From contig CAJXRP010000004.1 of NCBI GenBank assembly GCA_913060495.1, forward strand, positions 1-64,000: a stretch of DNA of 64,000 bases. Reading direction: 5' to 3'. Made by a program: the position numbers and the translations under genes. The stretch is from an uncultured Gammaproteobacteria bacterium. GTDB lineage: Bacteria; Pseudomonadota; Gammaproteobacteria; Pseudomonadales; Pseudohongiellaceae. The notes below the pieces were generated by a model that was given only the letters and a program-made list of their open reading frames with translations, ran no database searches and had not been told where the DNA came from. Of this stretch, positions 1-11,922 are shown piece after piece; position 1 is the stretch's first letter, and every line of letters starts with the position of its first letter.

Positions 1-48
1 CGAGATGCTCAGGAGTCTCGTGGGCTCGGAGATGTGTATAAGAGACAG
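1..48 (+). other. Illumina Nextera i7 adapter left on the contig end
   Basis: This is synthetic sequence, not genome. Bases 1-6 match the last bases of the P7 primer, bases 7-14 (GCTCAGGA) match the i7 index I know as N704, bases 15-29 match the Nextera read-2 adapter, and bases 30-48 match the 19-bp Tn5 mosaic end finishing in AGAGACAG. The order and spacing are exactly those of the indexing primer. Translated in the korA frame it gives the residues MCIRDR, a known tell-tale of adapter contamination in protein databases. Confidence 0.98.
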
Positions 49-1633
49 AACCATAGGCAAGGACATCACCTCGGTAGTACCTGGTGGCTATGTGTTATAT
101 GACTCGTCGAAAACATTGGCAAATGAGTTACTGCGCGACGATGTAAACTATCTACCAATCCCGCTGAGAGATATTTGCCTGGAAGAATTCGAAAAACCAG
201 CACAGCGACAACTGTTCAAGAACATCGTCTACGTCGGCGCTCTTTCTGCGTTTCTTAATATCGATTTCAAAGTGCTAACTGAGCTGGTCGGCGATCAGTT
301 TCGCGGCAAAGAAAAACTTATCCTGCCAAATATTCATGCCTTGGAACTCGGTCATCACTACGCTAAAGAAAATTTTGATTGCCCGATCAACCTACGCTTA
401 GAAAAAAGCACGAAAAACAAAGACAAGATCTTGATGGACGGCAACACCGCCACTGGACTAGGCAGTGTCTATGGCGGCGCCACAGTAGCCGCTTGGTATC
501 CGCTAACTCCATCGACCTCTGTTGTAGATAATTTCGCGAAGTATTGTAAGCGTCTGCGCATCGATGCAGGCACCGGCAAGAATAAATTTTCCATCGTACA
601 GGCAGAAGATGAACTTGCGGCTATTGGCATCGCGATTGGCGCAGGTTGGAACGGTGCCCGCGCATTTACCGCGACCAGCGGCCCAGGCATCTCATTGATG
701 CAAGAATTCCTCGGGCTCGCGTACTTCTCTGAAGTACCCATTGTCCTTTTTAATATTCAGCGCGTCGGCCCTTCTACCGGCATGCCTACACGCTCACAAC
801 AGGGCGACCTGCTCTGCTGCGCCTACGCGTCTCATGGCGACACCAAACATGTACTGCTATTTCCCGCTAACCCTAGCGAGTGTTTTGACTATGCAGCAAG
901 CGCATTTGATATTGCCGATCGTATTCAGTCTCCAGTTATCGTCATGAGTGATCTAGAGCTCGGCATGAACGAACAAATTTGTGATCCATTGAACTGGGAT
1001 GACAAGAGCCGATATGACAGAGGCAAGGTGCTAAACGCAGAGCAGCTAGAGGGCATTGAAAAATATGGTCGTTATCTCGACTCTGATGGCGATGGCATAC
1101 CCTATCGAACTTATCCTGGCACTCATCCGCATAAAGGCAGCTATTTTACTCGTGGTAGCTCACATGACTCCTACGCCGCCTACACAGAAGATGGCAGCGT
1201 CTATGCAGAAGTCATGGATAGGTTGACGCTAAAGATGAAGACTGCGGTAAACTATCTGCCGGAACCTGTATTCTCCGAGTCGACATCTAACAAATTGGGC
1301 CTGGCCTTCATCGGCACCACCGATACCGCCATCAACGAAGTTCTTGATAGCTTGGCGAAGAAGGGCATAAAACTAGATACGATGCGGATCCGAGCGTTTC
1401 CTTTCCATGACAGTGTTACGGAATTCTTTGCCGCACACGAACTCGTCTATGTAATCGATCAGAATCGCGACGCGCAGTTAAAAAGTCTCCTTAAGATCGA
1501 ATGCAATATCCACGAAGAAAGAATGCATTCGATTCTCAGCTACGATGGCGTACTAATTACAGCACAACACATCGAGAACTCCATTATTGATTCTATGAAC
1601 GATGTGGATGCTAGCGGCGAAGTTCCCGCGTAA
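49..1633 (+). CDS. korA: 2-oxoacid:ferredoxin oxidoreductase, alpha subunit with fused gamma domain (5' partial)
   Basis: With KorB this enzyme oxidatively decarboxylates a 2-oxoacid, most likely 2-oxoglutarate, to the acyl-CoA and passes electrons to ferredoxin. The open frame runs through the adapter, so only codons from about base 50 are native and the true N-terminus is missing. The visible protein starts inside a gamma-type domain (about the first 130 residues) and passes into the pyrimidine-binding alpha domain, marked by DGNTATGLG and the YPLTPSTS motif near residue 165, then TSGPGISLM, typical of the 2-oxoacid oxidoreductase alpha chain. The stop is 13 bp before the korB start, so the two are co-transcribed. 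The substrate is inferred from the gamma-alpha fusion and the KorB partner; a pyruvate or branched-chain enzyme is less likely. Confidence 0.9.
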
Positions 1634-1646
1634 TACGGTAACAACT

Positions 1647-2702
1647 ATGAGCTATATAAATAAACCAAAATTCAAGCACCCACAGATGCAGACCAATGAC
1701 ATTGGACTGACGCGCAGAGACTATGAAGGAACTCTGACTACGCTCTGTGGTGGTTGTGGGCACGATTCGATCAGCGCAGCGATAATCCAAGCCGCTGCGG
1801 ACATGTCATTAGAGCCCCATCGAGTCGCAAAGATTTCCGGCATAGGTTGCTCATCGAAGATACCTTCCTACTTCCTCAGCAAAGCACACGGATTCAATTC
1901 CGTGCATGGCCGCATGCCGTCAGTAGCAACCGGCGCCAATATTGCGAACAAGGAACTCTACTACGTTGGAGTTTCAGGCGATGGTGACAGCGCGTCTATT
2001 GGCCTTGGCCAATTCTGCCATATCGTCAGACGAAGAATTAACATGCTGTATATTGTTGCAAACAATGGCACCTATGGCCTAACCAAGGGGCAACTATCAG
2101 CGACAGCGGATCTTGGCTCAAAAACTAAGTCAGGGGAGGAAAGTCAGTTCGATAATATTGATATGGCGACCCTTGCCATTGAGCTAGGCGCAAGCTTCGT
2201 TGCCCGCAGCTTCTCGGGAGACAAGAAACAACTGATTCCTCTGCTTCAGGCTGGGCTCTCCCACAAAGGCTTCGCCTTCATCGACGTGATCTCCCCATGC
2301 GTGACTTTCAATAACACAGATTTTTCGACACACGGTTACAAGAATACGTGGGAAAATTATGTCGCGCTAAGCGAAGTAGACTTCGTGCCAATGCGCGAAG
2401 AAATTACAACGAGCTACGACGCAGGAAAGGAAAAAGAAATAACATTGCACGATGGCTCTGCTATTCACCTGCATAAAACAAGTAATGACTACGACCCGAC
2501 GGATAAAGAAAACGCTTTGCATCACATCAATGCCCAAAAGAAACAAGGCAAGATTGCAACCGGCCTACTCTATATTAATCAGTCTGCATCTGACTTACAT
2601 GAATTGCAGGATACCGTAGACAAGCCGCTTAACAGCTTAGGCAATAAAGAATTATGCCCTGGCAGCGAAGCACTGAAAGATATCAATAGCACCTTCCGCT
2701 AA
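1647..2702 (+). CDS. korB: 2-oxoacid:ferredoxin oxidoreductase, beta subunit
   Basis: This is the thiamine diphosphate-binding subunit that pairs with KorA. Motifs seen are CGGCGH (Cys34 and Cys37), GIGCSS (Cys68) and a later SPC, which fit the cysteine set binding a 4Fe-4S cluster. GDGDSASIG near residue 110 followed by NNGTYGLTKGQ is the ThDP/Mg signature. I start it at the ATG at 1647 (351 residues). The frame is open to 1602, but the extra 15 codons overlap the end of korA and do not resemble the family. The gene ends 6 bp from the convergent djlA. It fits the KorB family over its full length. Confidence 0.92.
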   Translation: MSYINKPKFKHPQMQTNDIGLTRRDYEGTLTTLCGGCGHDSISAAIIQAAADMSLEPHRVAKISGIGCSSKIPSYFLSKAHGFNSVHGRMPSVATGANIANKELYYVGVSGDGDSASIGLGQFCHIVRRRINMLYIVANNGTYGLTKGQLSATADLGSKTKSGEESQFDNIDMATLAIELGASFVARSFSGDKKQLIPLLQAGLSHKGFAFIDVISPCVTFNNTDFSTHGYKNTWENYVALSEVDFVPMREEITTSYDAGKEKEITLHDGSAIHLHKTSNDYDPTDKENALHHINAQKKQGKIATGLLYINQSASDLHELQDTVDKPLNSLGNKELCPGSEALKDINSTFR

Positions 2703-2708
2703 TGCGGT

Positions 2709-3488
2709 CTATCGCTGCTCTTTGATTAGATCGTAGGCAGCCTTGATCGCTTGCGTCTTCTCAGTCGCGATATCGATCATCTCTTCTGGCAAGCCTTTCG
2801 CCACTAGTTTGTCGGGATGATGTTGATTCATCTGTCGTCTGTAGGCCTTTTTCAACTCCGCATCACTGCACTTAGGCGTTACACCTAACAACTCGTAAGA
2901 TGCCTCGATCTTCTCTTGAGACGACTCACTATCTGCAAAATGAGCCTGCCCTGAAAGACGGCCAATTAGCGCGTCGAAATCCGCCTTCGAATAACCCAAA
3001 TCCCGTGATATTCCCTCGATCAGTGTTTTCTCACTCGCATCCAAACGGCCATCTGCGAAGGCGGTAGCCACAATGATCTCTAGAAAAATCTGTATCAAAT
3101 TTCTGCGTCGAAAGCACTCTCGTTTAAACTGGGCGAGCACTTCGTGAACGGGGAATTCTTTTTTCTTTCCTTCGTTAAAGAGGTTGATAGCGACGGTGCG
3201 CTGTTGCTGACTGAGACGCATCTGGTCCATGACTCTTTCCGCCATGGCAATCTCGTCTTTAGTGACCCTGCCGTCTGATTTAGCGACATAGCCCATTAGC
3301 GCGAAGGTCGTAGTAAAGAAAACCGACTGCACACGCTCTGTAGCGCCTAGACCCAGAGAGTCATCAAGAGACAGGCCATCTAGACCGCCATCGAAGTAAT
3401 TGCCAAGAGCAGCTCCTAACACCGCACCTAAGGGCCCTCCCATCATGAAACCGAATGTGCCGCCTACTACCTTTCCCCACCAACTCAT
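2709..3488 (-). CDS. djlA: DjlA-type membrane-anchored J-domain co-chaperone
   Basis: DjlA is an inner-membrane DnaK co-chaperone. The N-terminus (MSWWGK, then a Gly-rich hydrophobic segment, residues about 5-30) matches the DjlA membrane anchor with its glycine zipper. The middle (about residues 55-175) is a TerB-like helical domain containing KSDGRVTKDE and FADGRLDASE, which look like repeated acidic motifs. The C-terminus (about 198-259) is a J-domain with the HPD tripeptide in QHHPDKL. At 259 residues it is close to the usual DjlA length. It is convergent with korB and a single gene; 127 bp of untranslated sequence separate it from the lipoprotein gene upstream. Confidence 0.9.
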   Translation of the reverse strand: MSWWGKVVGGTFGFMMGGPLGAVLGAALGNYFDGGLDGLSLDDSLGLGATERVQSVFFTTTFALMGYVAKSDGRVTKDEIAMAERVMDQMRLSQQQRTVAINLFNEGKKKEFPVHEVLAQFKRECFRRRNLIQIFLEIIVATAFADGRLDASEKTLIEGISRDLGYSKADFDALIGRLSGQAHFADSESSQEKIEASYELLGVTPKCSDAELKKAYRRQMNQHHPDKLVAKGLPEEMIDIATEKTQAIKAAYDLIKEQR

Positions 3489-3615
3489 ATTAGTACTCGT
3501 TAAAATTGATAAATTGTATTGTCGTAAAATTTGCTTTGTTTAACCACGTAGCATCAGATATTGATACGGATCGATGGTGTTCAATAGAGGTCTTCGAAAC
3601 TCGCGAGGGCGTCTA

Positions 3616-4236
3616 CTAGGAAATGAGACGCTGAAACCAGTTCTTGTCTAATTCTCGCCTACATCCATCTAACTGCAGTGCGAATCGGCTTGAATTCGCC
3701 TGCACACGACCCGCGGCATCCACCAGCCACTGCTTATTCCGATAGCTTGCCCGTTGATAGCCGCCATTGCCTTCGTGATAGGCATAATAAAGGTGCATCG
3801 CATTGTTGTTGGAGATATTACTTACCCGAGTAGAGTTTGCGTTATACCATCCGACAAAATCGACAGCGTCTGAGAAATTTCTACGGGAGGCACGACTGTT
3901 GCCTGATTTCTGCTCATACTCCTGCCAAGTTTCGTCCAATGCCTGAGCATAGCCGTAGGCCGAACTTGGACGGCGACCCGGGAATATCCATAAAAACTTA
4001 TTTCTGGCGGGTTTCGCTCTCGACTCAAACGAAGACTCTTGATAGATAAACGCCATGTTTACCGATACAGGAATCCCCCATCGCTGCTCTGCCCTCTTCG
4101 CAGCGTTATACCAACCCCGGCGATCCTCAAATATGTCGCAGATATCCGCCACGCTTTTTGGCGGCGAACTGGCACAAGCCGCTAGCAGCGAAAGCAACAC
4201 CGGCATAAAAGCTAGCTTTGTCCTATAAAATTTCAT
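3616..4236 (-). CDS. lipoprotein with lytic transglycosylase (SLT)-like domain
   Basis: The N-terminus is a lipoprotein signal: a basic start, a hydrophobic core and the lipobox LAAC with Cys21, so the mature protein should be lipid-anchored. The body resembles a lysozyme-like transglycosylase fold: WGIPVSVNMAFIYQESSF carries the candidate catalytic Glu, followed by SAYGYAQAL and a later YYAYHEGNGGY, the order expected in the SLT family. It probably cleaves or binds peptidoglycan in the periplasm. At 206 residues it is short and has no extra domain. The gene lies 55 bp upstream (in transcription after) ligA. The fold assignment is by motif and the enzyme activity is inferred. Confidence 0.75.
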   Translation of the reverse strand: MKFYRTKLAFMPVLLSLLAACASSPPKSVADICDIFEDRRGWYNAAKRAEQRWGIPVSVNMAFIYQESSFESRAKPARNKFLWIFPGRRPSSAYGYAQALDETWQEYEQKSGNSRASRRNFSDAVDFVGWYNANSTRVSNISNNNAMHLYYAYHEGNGGYQRASYRNKQWLVDAAGRVQANSSRFALQLDGCRRELDKNWFQRLIS

Positions 4237-4291
4237 CGTGTCTCAAATCATACCTAATAAACATGTATTCAAGCATTCAACAGTTTGACTC

Positions 4292-6349
<2,058 letters not shown>

Positions 6350-6381
6350 CTAAGATTTGGTTTAAAAATAATTAACACTGC

Positions 6382-8253
6382 CTAGCCGCGGGCGGCTACA
6401 GCCTTCAGGCGACGCAACTCGAAGTCTCGAATACGTTGACGATAGTGCTCAATCGTCTGCCCTGTCATGCCGTTTCTGTGGTCGTCTTTAAGATCTCCGC
6501 CGAGCGTATCACGAATCTCTTGCGCTACGCCTAACATTTGCTCAAAGGCATCCAGATTATTAATAGGCGTTGGTAGCGCTAGAAAGAAGCTAATTCCCAG
6601 GGTGGTGAATTCGTCCATATTGTTAAGATCAAAGGTGCCAGGATTCAACATATTAGCAACACTAAAAATAACCGTGCCCTGATGCTCCTTGCTAAGCCGT
6701 TTATGAAATATATTCATGTCGCCAAATTTTAGGCCAGAAGTAATCAAGATCTGTAACAAGTCATCGCCAGAGAATACGCGACCCTCTTTAGCCATAACAT
6801 TGAGTACCAATACTTCCGATTGCTCAAATTCGTCGGAATGCACCTCTTGTTCCTGCGGCTCAATCTCTACGCCAGCGGCGCGCTTCTGGTCTAATTCATC
6901 GATGACTACTTCACTAGCAAGCGGCTCGACATAGGCAGGCTCTACATCCAGGGGGTCCTCAAAACCGACTTCTTCAATATCGAGCTGAGCGTACTCCTCT
7001 TCAAGCAACACATCAGCAGGCTCATCTACCTCTGCTACTTCAGCCACTTGCATCTCGCTATCGGCGGTAATGGAAGCTGTCTGTGGCTCATCGTCCACTA
7101 GCTCCGCCTTCTGCTTCGACTTGCGACCAAACAGTGAAAATAGCGAGCGGCTTCTCCTAGGTTTATCTATCTCCTCGTCCATATCTTCATCGATATCGTC
7201 GAAAAGACCAGACTGATCAGGCTCCTCGGCCGGAGCAGGATTGCCGCCAATACGCTCGCCGGCAGTCATTGAAAATTCATCCACGCTGCTATCCGCATCG
7301 AAAGGTGCCGACTGCTCTTCTTGCTCTTGTTCTTCTTGTATTAATTCCTGCCTGCTAAATTCGTCTTGCTCCTCAACATCATCATCGAAATCGCTTTCTT
7401 GATAATTTTCATAACGTTCTTCATCTGCAGTCTCGGCACTCTCTCCTCTCTCAATGCCCTCAGTCGCAGGTATTTCTACTTCATCAACTTCTGCTGACTC
7501 TTCGGTGTAATCTGGCGCGATCGAACTCAGCCCGTCCACACTGCCCAGATCCTTATCCTCTTCTGACTCTTCTTCATCGTAGTCGAACAATGCCGAATCA
7601 ACAGCATCTTCAATGCGCGCAATGTGTTCCACATCGTCGGTTTGTGGCTCGAGATATTCGTCTTCGGCCTCTGCGCCTGATTCGCTCTCGGTCGCTCCAT
7701 CCTCCCAATCATCACCAAAACTATGCTCTTGGCTAGCATGAGAGATGAAATCTTCTTCTGTCTCTTCTGTCTCTTCGAAGCTCTCGTTGAACTCTTCAAC
7801 TGCAGCCGTTTCTACTTCCTCAATAACAGCTGGTTCAGCGACAGCAGCCTCAGAATATAACTCTTCCTCCGGCTCTACTTCCTGTTGACGCTCCTGAGGA
7901 ATAATTGCTCTTGCAACCATGGGCTCCGACAGCTCAACAGCATCCATTAGCACAGGAATGTGAGCATCGTCTTCTGCATCTGCTAGGTTAAGGGATCTCG
8001 CTTTGCTTTCTGCTAAGTCTAGAGCGTTGTTCTGTCGATTCACTTCTTCGAGGGAGCGAGTAACGACACGGGCGCCGCCACCGGGCAGTTCAGCCAGCTC
8101 TAGTGCTTCTAGGTCTACGTTCTGAGGGATGTTCTTATCTATTGCTAATTTGATCTGACCACGGCGGGCGTTGATCGCTACATATAAGCCTCTAAGCACC
8201 ACGGCGACTATAGCTAGACCCAACAATAAGATGACTAGTTCGCGTCCATTCAT
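6382..8253 (-). CDS. zipA: cell division protein ZipA with an unusually long acidic linker
   Basis: ZipA tethers FtsZ filaments to the inner membrane. Residues about 5-27 form the single N-terminal membrane span (LVILLLGLAIVAVVLRGLYV), followed by the short basic segment. The C-terminal FtsZ-binding domain covers roughly residues 475-605 (LVLNVMAKEGRVFSGDDLL ... FFLALPTP). Between them lies about 400 residues very rich in Glu and Asp, with runs such as EEQEQEEQ. The protein is 623 residues, against about 330 in E. coli; the excess is all linker, and the acidic composition differs from the Pro/Gln-rich enteric linker. The identity rests on the two ends and on the smc-zipA-ligA order. Confidence 0.92.
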   Translation of the reverse strand: MNGRELVILLLGLAIVAVVLRGLYVAINARRGQIKLAIDKNIPQNVDLEALELAELPGGGARVVTRSLEEVNRQNNALDLAESKARSLNLADAEDDAHIPVLMDAVELSEPMVARAIIPQERQQEVEPEEELYSEAAVAEPAVIEEVETAAVEEFNESFEETEETEEDFISHASQEHSFGDDWEDGATESESGAEAEDEYLEPQTDDVEHIARIEDAVDSALFDYDEEESEEDKDLGSVDGLSSIAPDYTEESAEVDEVEIPATEGIERGESAETADEERYENYQESDFDDDVEEQDEFSRQELIQEEQEQEEQSAPFDADSSVDEFSMTAGERIGGNPAPAEEPDQSGLFDDIDEDMDEEIDKPRRSRSLFSLFGRKSKQKAELVDDEPQTASITADSEMQVAEVAEVDEPADVLLEEEYAQLDIEEVGFEDPLDVEPAYVEPLASEVVIDELDQKRAAGVEIEPQEQEVHSDEFEQSEVLVLNVMAKEGRVFSGDDLLQILITSGLKFGDMNIFHKRLSKEHQGTVIFSVANMLNPGTFDLNNMDEFTTLGISFFLALPTPINNLDAFEQMLGVAQEIRDTLGGDLKDDHRNGMTGQTIEHYRQRIRDFELRRLKAVAARG

Positions 8254-8409
8254 AGGAAATCTACAATACTCAATAAGAATGCGTTAAAAACGTGAAAATT
8301 TTTAATGTTATCTTACAGTTACCGTAATTTCTTTAGCACAGAAACGGGCTTTTTAGACTGCAGCGCCTGAGAAAGCCTAGAGAACACATCGCGCGCGATG
8401 TCTGGGTGG

Positions 8410-11400
8410 TTACATGGCAGCCAATTCGGCTGCCTCTTCGATATCAACGGCAACGATTCTGGACACGCCAGGCTCGTGCATAGTCACACCGAGAAGCTGG
8501 TTCGCCATCTCCATAGTGATCTTGTTGTGGGTAATAAAGATAAACTGCACGCTCTCCGACATCTCCTTCACCAAGGCGGCGTAACGCCCAACGTTAGCGT
8601 CGTCCAGAGGAGCATCGACCTCATCTAGCATACAGAACGGTGATGGATTCAAGCGGAAAATTGAGAACACCAAGGCGATCGCGGTCATTGCTTTTTCTCC
8701 ACCGGAAAGCAGGTGAATAGTGCTATTGCGCTTACCCGGCGGTCTAGCCATGATGGCAACGCCGGTATCGAGCAAGTCTTCACCAGTCATATCCAGATAG
8801 GCGTGGCCGCCACCAAATACTTTTGGAAAAAGAGCCTGAAGACCCGCGTTAATCTTATCGAAGGTCTCCTTGAAGCGTGAACGAGTCTCCTTGTCGATCT
8901 TGCGAATCGCATTCTCAAGAGTGTCCAGCGCCCTTTCTAGGTCGTCGTTCTGCTTGTCCAGATAGACCTTACGCTCGGATTGCTGCGCATATTCGTCGAT
9001 GGCGGCAAGGTTAATTGGCCCCAGACGCTGAATTCGATTACCCAACTTCTCTAATTCCTGCTCACATTGCTCTTCGTTCAGCTCTTCCGGCAGGTTTTCC
9101 AAAACCTCAGACAGCACAAACTTAGCCTGCTCTAGCTGCTCGAGTATGCCGTCACGCTTAACCGACGCGCCCTCACTCTTGAGACGCTTGTGCATCAAGC
9201 TTTCTCGAATCTGGTTGATCTGCTCCAGAACCTGATTGCGCTGCTGCTCTAAAGACCGCGTGGCATGTTCGTTCGCATCTACCTTGGCCTTCGCCTCAGC
9301 CAGCTCTTTCTCCACTTCCAAGCGCTGCTGCAGCAGAGCCTCAAGATCGCTACGCATCTTCGCTAGCGGCTCATCCGCTGAGGCTATCTGCTCCTGCAGT
9401 GAATCCATACGTTCACGACTGCGTTGTACCTGTGTTGCCATCCTGTCCATTGTTTCGCGCGTAGACTGCAATTGCGACTGAACAGATTGCTGCTTAAGCG
9501 CCAACTCATGTGCTAAGTCTTTGTCTTTTCGAGATTTATCCCGGCAAGACTCCAAAGCCAGCTGACGATCCTCGCGCTGCGCCTCTAATAGTTCACGGCC
9601 TCCAACATCCAGCTCCATGCTGTCTAATGCCTGTTGTAACCTGGCACGGGAACCTGCGGTATTCTCTTCTTCAACCGCCAATTGGCGATTTAGCTCTTCC
9701 AGCTCATGGTGAATGCGCTCTTTACGCAGCTGCGCCTCTTCAACCTTCGCCATCTGAGCGCTAACTTGAGACTTCAACTCACTGTGCTGCTGCGTTTTAT
9801 CCGCAAGCTTGCCTTGCAGACTTTCACGCTCCGCTTCGTCCTGGCTTAGGGCGTCTTTAGTTTGAATTTGCTTCTCATGCAAAAGATTAGACTCTTCTTC
9901 CAGTCTTTTGATTTTTTTAAATAAATCGGCAATTACTCCGCGCCTTTCTACAATCGATTCCTGCTTGGTAAAATTGCTTACCTGCAGCCAAGCACTGCCA
10001 AGCCAGACACCGTCCGCGGTGATAATCGAGTCTTGCGGGCCTAACTGTGCACGATGCGAAAGCGCCACGGATAAATTGTCGGCGACATAGATGCCGCGCA
10101 ACATATCGTTTAAGCCCCATTCGCTGCTGACTTTGTCTGTCAGAGGAGTGAGTGACATCTGCGAGCTGGCAGCGGACTCTGCTGCGACACGCACATCAAT
10201 AAGAGCTACTTTGCCCTGGGGCAACTCAGATAACATCGCCTCGATATTATCTAGACCCTCAACGCAGATACTCTGCAATGAGTCGCCCAGCACCATTTCT
10301 ACTGCGCGCTCCCAGCCATCGTCTATCTTGATGCCTTCTGCTAGTCGAATTTGGTTGTCCAAGCCCTGCTTGCCTAACCACTGGTTCAAGGACTCATTGT
10401 CCTGACCTAAAGCGGCCTGCTGCAGCGCATCTAAGGAGGCTTGCTTTCCCTTAGCCGTCTGTAACTCGCTACGAATCTCATTTAAATCGTCGGAGCCCTT
10501 ACTAATAGCAGCACGATGCTCTTCGATCGATAGATTCAGCGCTCGGTTCTTTGCTTGCATCGAAGCAAGCGTTTCTTCTAGCAGCAATACCTCGGTTGAA
10601 GCTTCGCTAACAGAGTCATCTACTGGCCCTTCTGAAAGCGATCTGTTCTCATCTTCGAGCTTGCGCTTTCGCTCATGCCCGCGCTCAACGATGCTCTCTA
10701 ATTGCTGAATTCTGGATTGCTCTACCTCAGCAACCTGACGCGGCTCTTCGGCGCGCTGATTGAAGGCATCCCAGTCGAGCTGCCATTGGGTGAGATCTTG
10801 CTCTGCCTGAGCTAGCAACTCAGAGGAAGACTGCTCGGCGATACGTGCCTCTTCGAGTGCTGGCGTAATATGCAGCATCTCGGCATCAAGCTGAGTGATC
10901 TTCTTAAGGTCGACATCCAACTCTTCTTTAGTCTGCGACCAAACTTCTTCGGTCTCCCTCAAATCAAGATTCTGCTGATCGACCCGCTCGATATGATGCT
11001 CGATCGATTGCTCAATTCTAGCTATGTCATTACCTAGACTATAGAAACGTGCCTGCACCTCACCGAAGGCATCGGCAAGCTCCGCATTGTGAGATAGGTG
11101 CTCCTCAATTTTCGCATCGATCTCGCGCTGATCTGCGGTAGTCGACTCGATCTTAATTTCGAGCCCCTGGATAGCTTCCTGATTTTCTTTCAATTCCTTG
11201 TCGAGACTGCTCCAACGTAGGCCGTTCAGATTGGCCGTCGTATCGCGCTCTTGCTGTTTGAATTCGGCGTATTTCTCCGCGGCTACAGATTGACGCTGCA
11301 GGTGTGCTAGCTGACGACCTAGCTCATCACGAATATCTTCCAGACGCTCGAGATTATCCTTGGTGCGCTTGATGCGGTTTTCAGTTTCCCGCCGGCGCTC

Positions 11401-11922
11401 TTTGTACTTGGAGATTCCCGCGGCCTCTTCGATAAACACGCGAAGCTCTTCCGGCTTAGATTCGATGAGGCGGGACACCATGCCCTGTTCGATAATGGAA
11501 TAACTGCGAGCACCGAGACCGGTGCCGAGAAAAATATTGGTGATGTCTTTGCGGCGAACCTTGGTGCCGTTCAGCACATAGGTAGACTGGGCGTCGCGGT
11601 CGACCTTGCGCTTAATAGAAACCTCATCGAAGTTTGCATACTCGCCGGTAAGCTTATGGTCGTGATTATCAAAAACCAGCTCAACACTCGCCTGACCAAC
11701 AGGCTTGCGGCCTCCAGAACCATTGAAGATGACGTCCGTCATGTTCTCACCACGCAAATTCTTCGCGGAGCTCTCACCCATCACCCAACGTACCGCGTCG
11801 ATAACATTCGACTTGCCACAGCCGTTAGGACCTACGACGGAACAGAGATTAGACGGGAAATCGATTGTGGTGGGGTCAACGAAGGATTTAAAGCCAGCTA
11901 ATTTGATACACTTCAGGCGCAT
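8410..11922 (-). CDS. smc: chromosome segregation ATPase SMC
   Basis: SMC is the core ATPase of the bacterial condensin with ScpA and ScpB. The protein has the standard plan: an N-terminal Walker A, GPNGCGKSN (near residue 32), two long coiled coils rich in Glu, Gln, Lys and Leu (about 165-500 and 665-1010), a hinge between them (about 505-640), and the C-terminal ABC signature LLSGGEK with Walker B CMLDEVDAPLDDAN. At 1170 residues it is the usual length. Its partners scpA and scpB lie at 45105-46985. It starts the smc-zipA-ligA run and is divergent from wecA across a 489-bp gap. Confidence 0.98.
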   Translation of the reverse strand: MRLKCIKLAGFKSFVDPTTIDFPSNLCSVVGPNGCGKSNVIDAVRWVMGESSAKNLRGENMTDVIFNGSGGRKPVGQASVELVFDNHDHKLTGEYANFDEVSIKRKVDRDAQSTYVLNGTKVRRKDITNIFLGTGLGARSYSIIEQGMVSRLIESKPEELRVFIEEAAGISKYKERRRETENRIKRTKDNLERLEDIRDELGRQLAHLQRQSVAAEKYAEFKQQERDTTANLNGLRWSSLDKELKENQEAIQGLEIKIESTTADQREIDAKIEEHLSHNAELADAFGEVQARFYSLGNDIARIEQSIEHHIERVDQQNLDLRETEEVWSQTKEELDVDLKKITQLDAEMLHITPALEEARIAEQSSSELLAQAEQDLTQWQLDWDAFNQRAEEPRQVAEVEQSRIQQLESIVERGHERKRKLEDENRSLSEGPVDDSVSEASTEVLLLEETLASMQAKNRALNLSIEEHRAAISKGSDDLNEIRSELQTAKGKQASLDALQQAALGQDNESLNQWLGKQGLDNQIRLAEGIKIDDGWERAVEMVLGDSLQSICVEGLDNIEAMLSELPQGKVALIDVRVAAESAASSQMSLTPLTDKVSSEWGLNDMLRGIYVADNLSVALSHRAQLGPQDSIITADGVWLGSAWLQVSNFTKQESIVERRGVIADLFKKIKRLEEESNLLHEKQIQTKDALSQDEAERESLQGKLADKTQQHSELKSQVSAQMAKVEEAQLRKERIHHELEELNRQLAVEEENTAGSRARLQQALDSMELDVGGRELLEAQREDRQLALESCRDKSRKDKDLAHELALKQQSVQSQLQSTRETMDRMATQVQRSRERMDSLQEQIASADEPLAKMRSDLEALLQQRLEVEKELAEAKAKVDANEHATRSLEQQRNQVLEQINQIRESLMHKRLKSEGASVKRDGILEQLEQAKFVLSEVLENLPEELNEEQCEQELEKLGNRIQRLGPINLAAIDEYAQQSERKVYLDKQNDDLERALDTLENAIRKIDKETRSRFKETFDKINAGLQALFPKVFGGGHAYLDMTGEDLLDTGVAIMARPPGKRNSTIHLLSGGEKAMTAIALVFSIFRLNPSPFCMLDEVDAPLDDANVGRYAALVKEMSESVQFIFITHNKITMEMANQLLGVTMHEPGVSRIVAVDIEEAAELAAM

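Noticed and set aside
5..49. The N-terminal 15 residues of the first ORF as part of KorA
   Set aside because: They are translation of the Nextera adapter.
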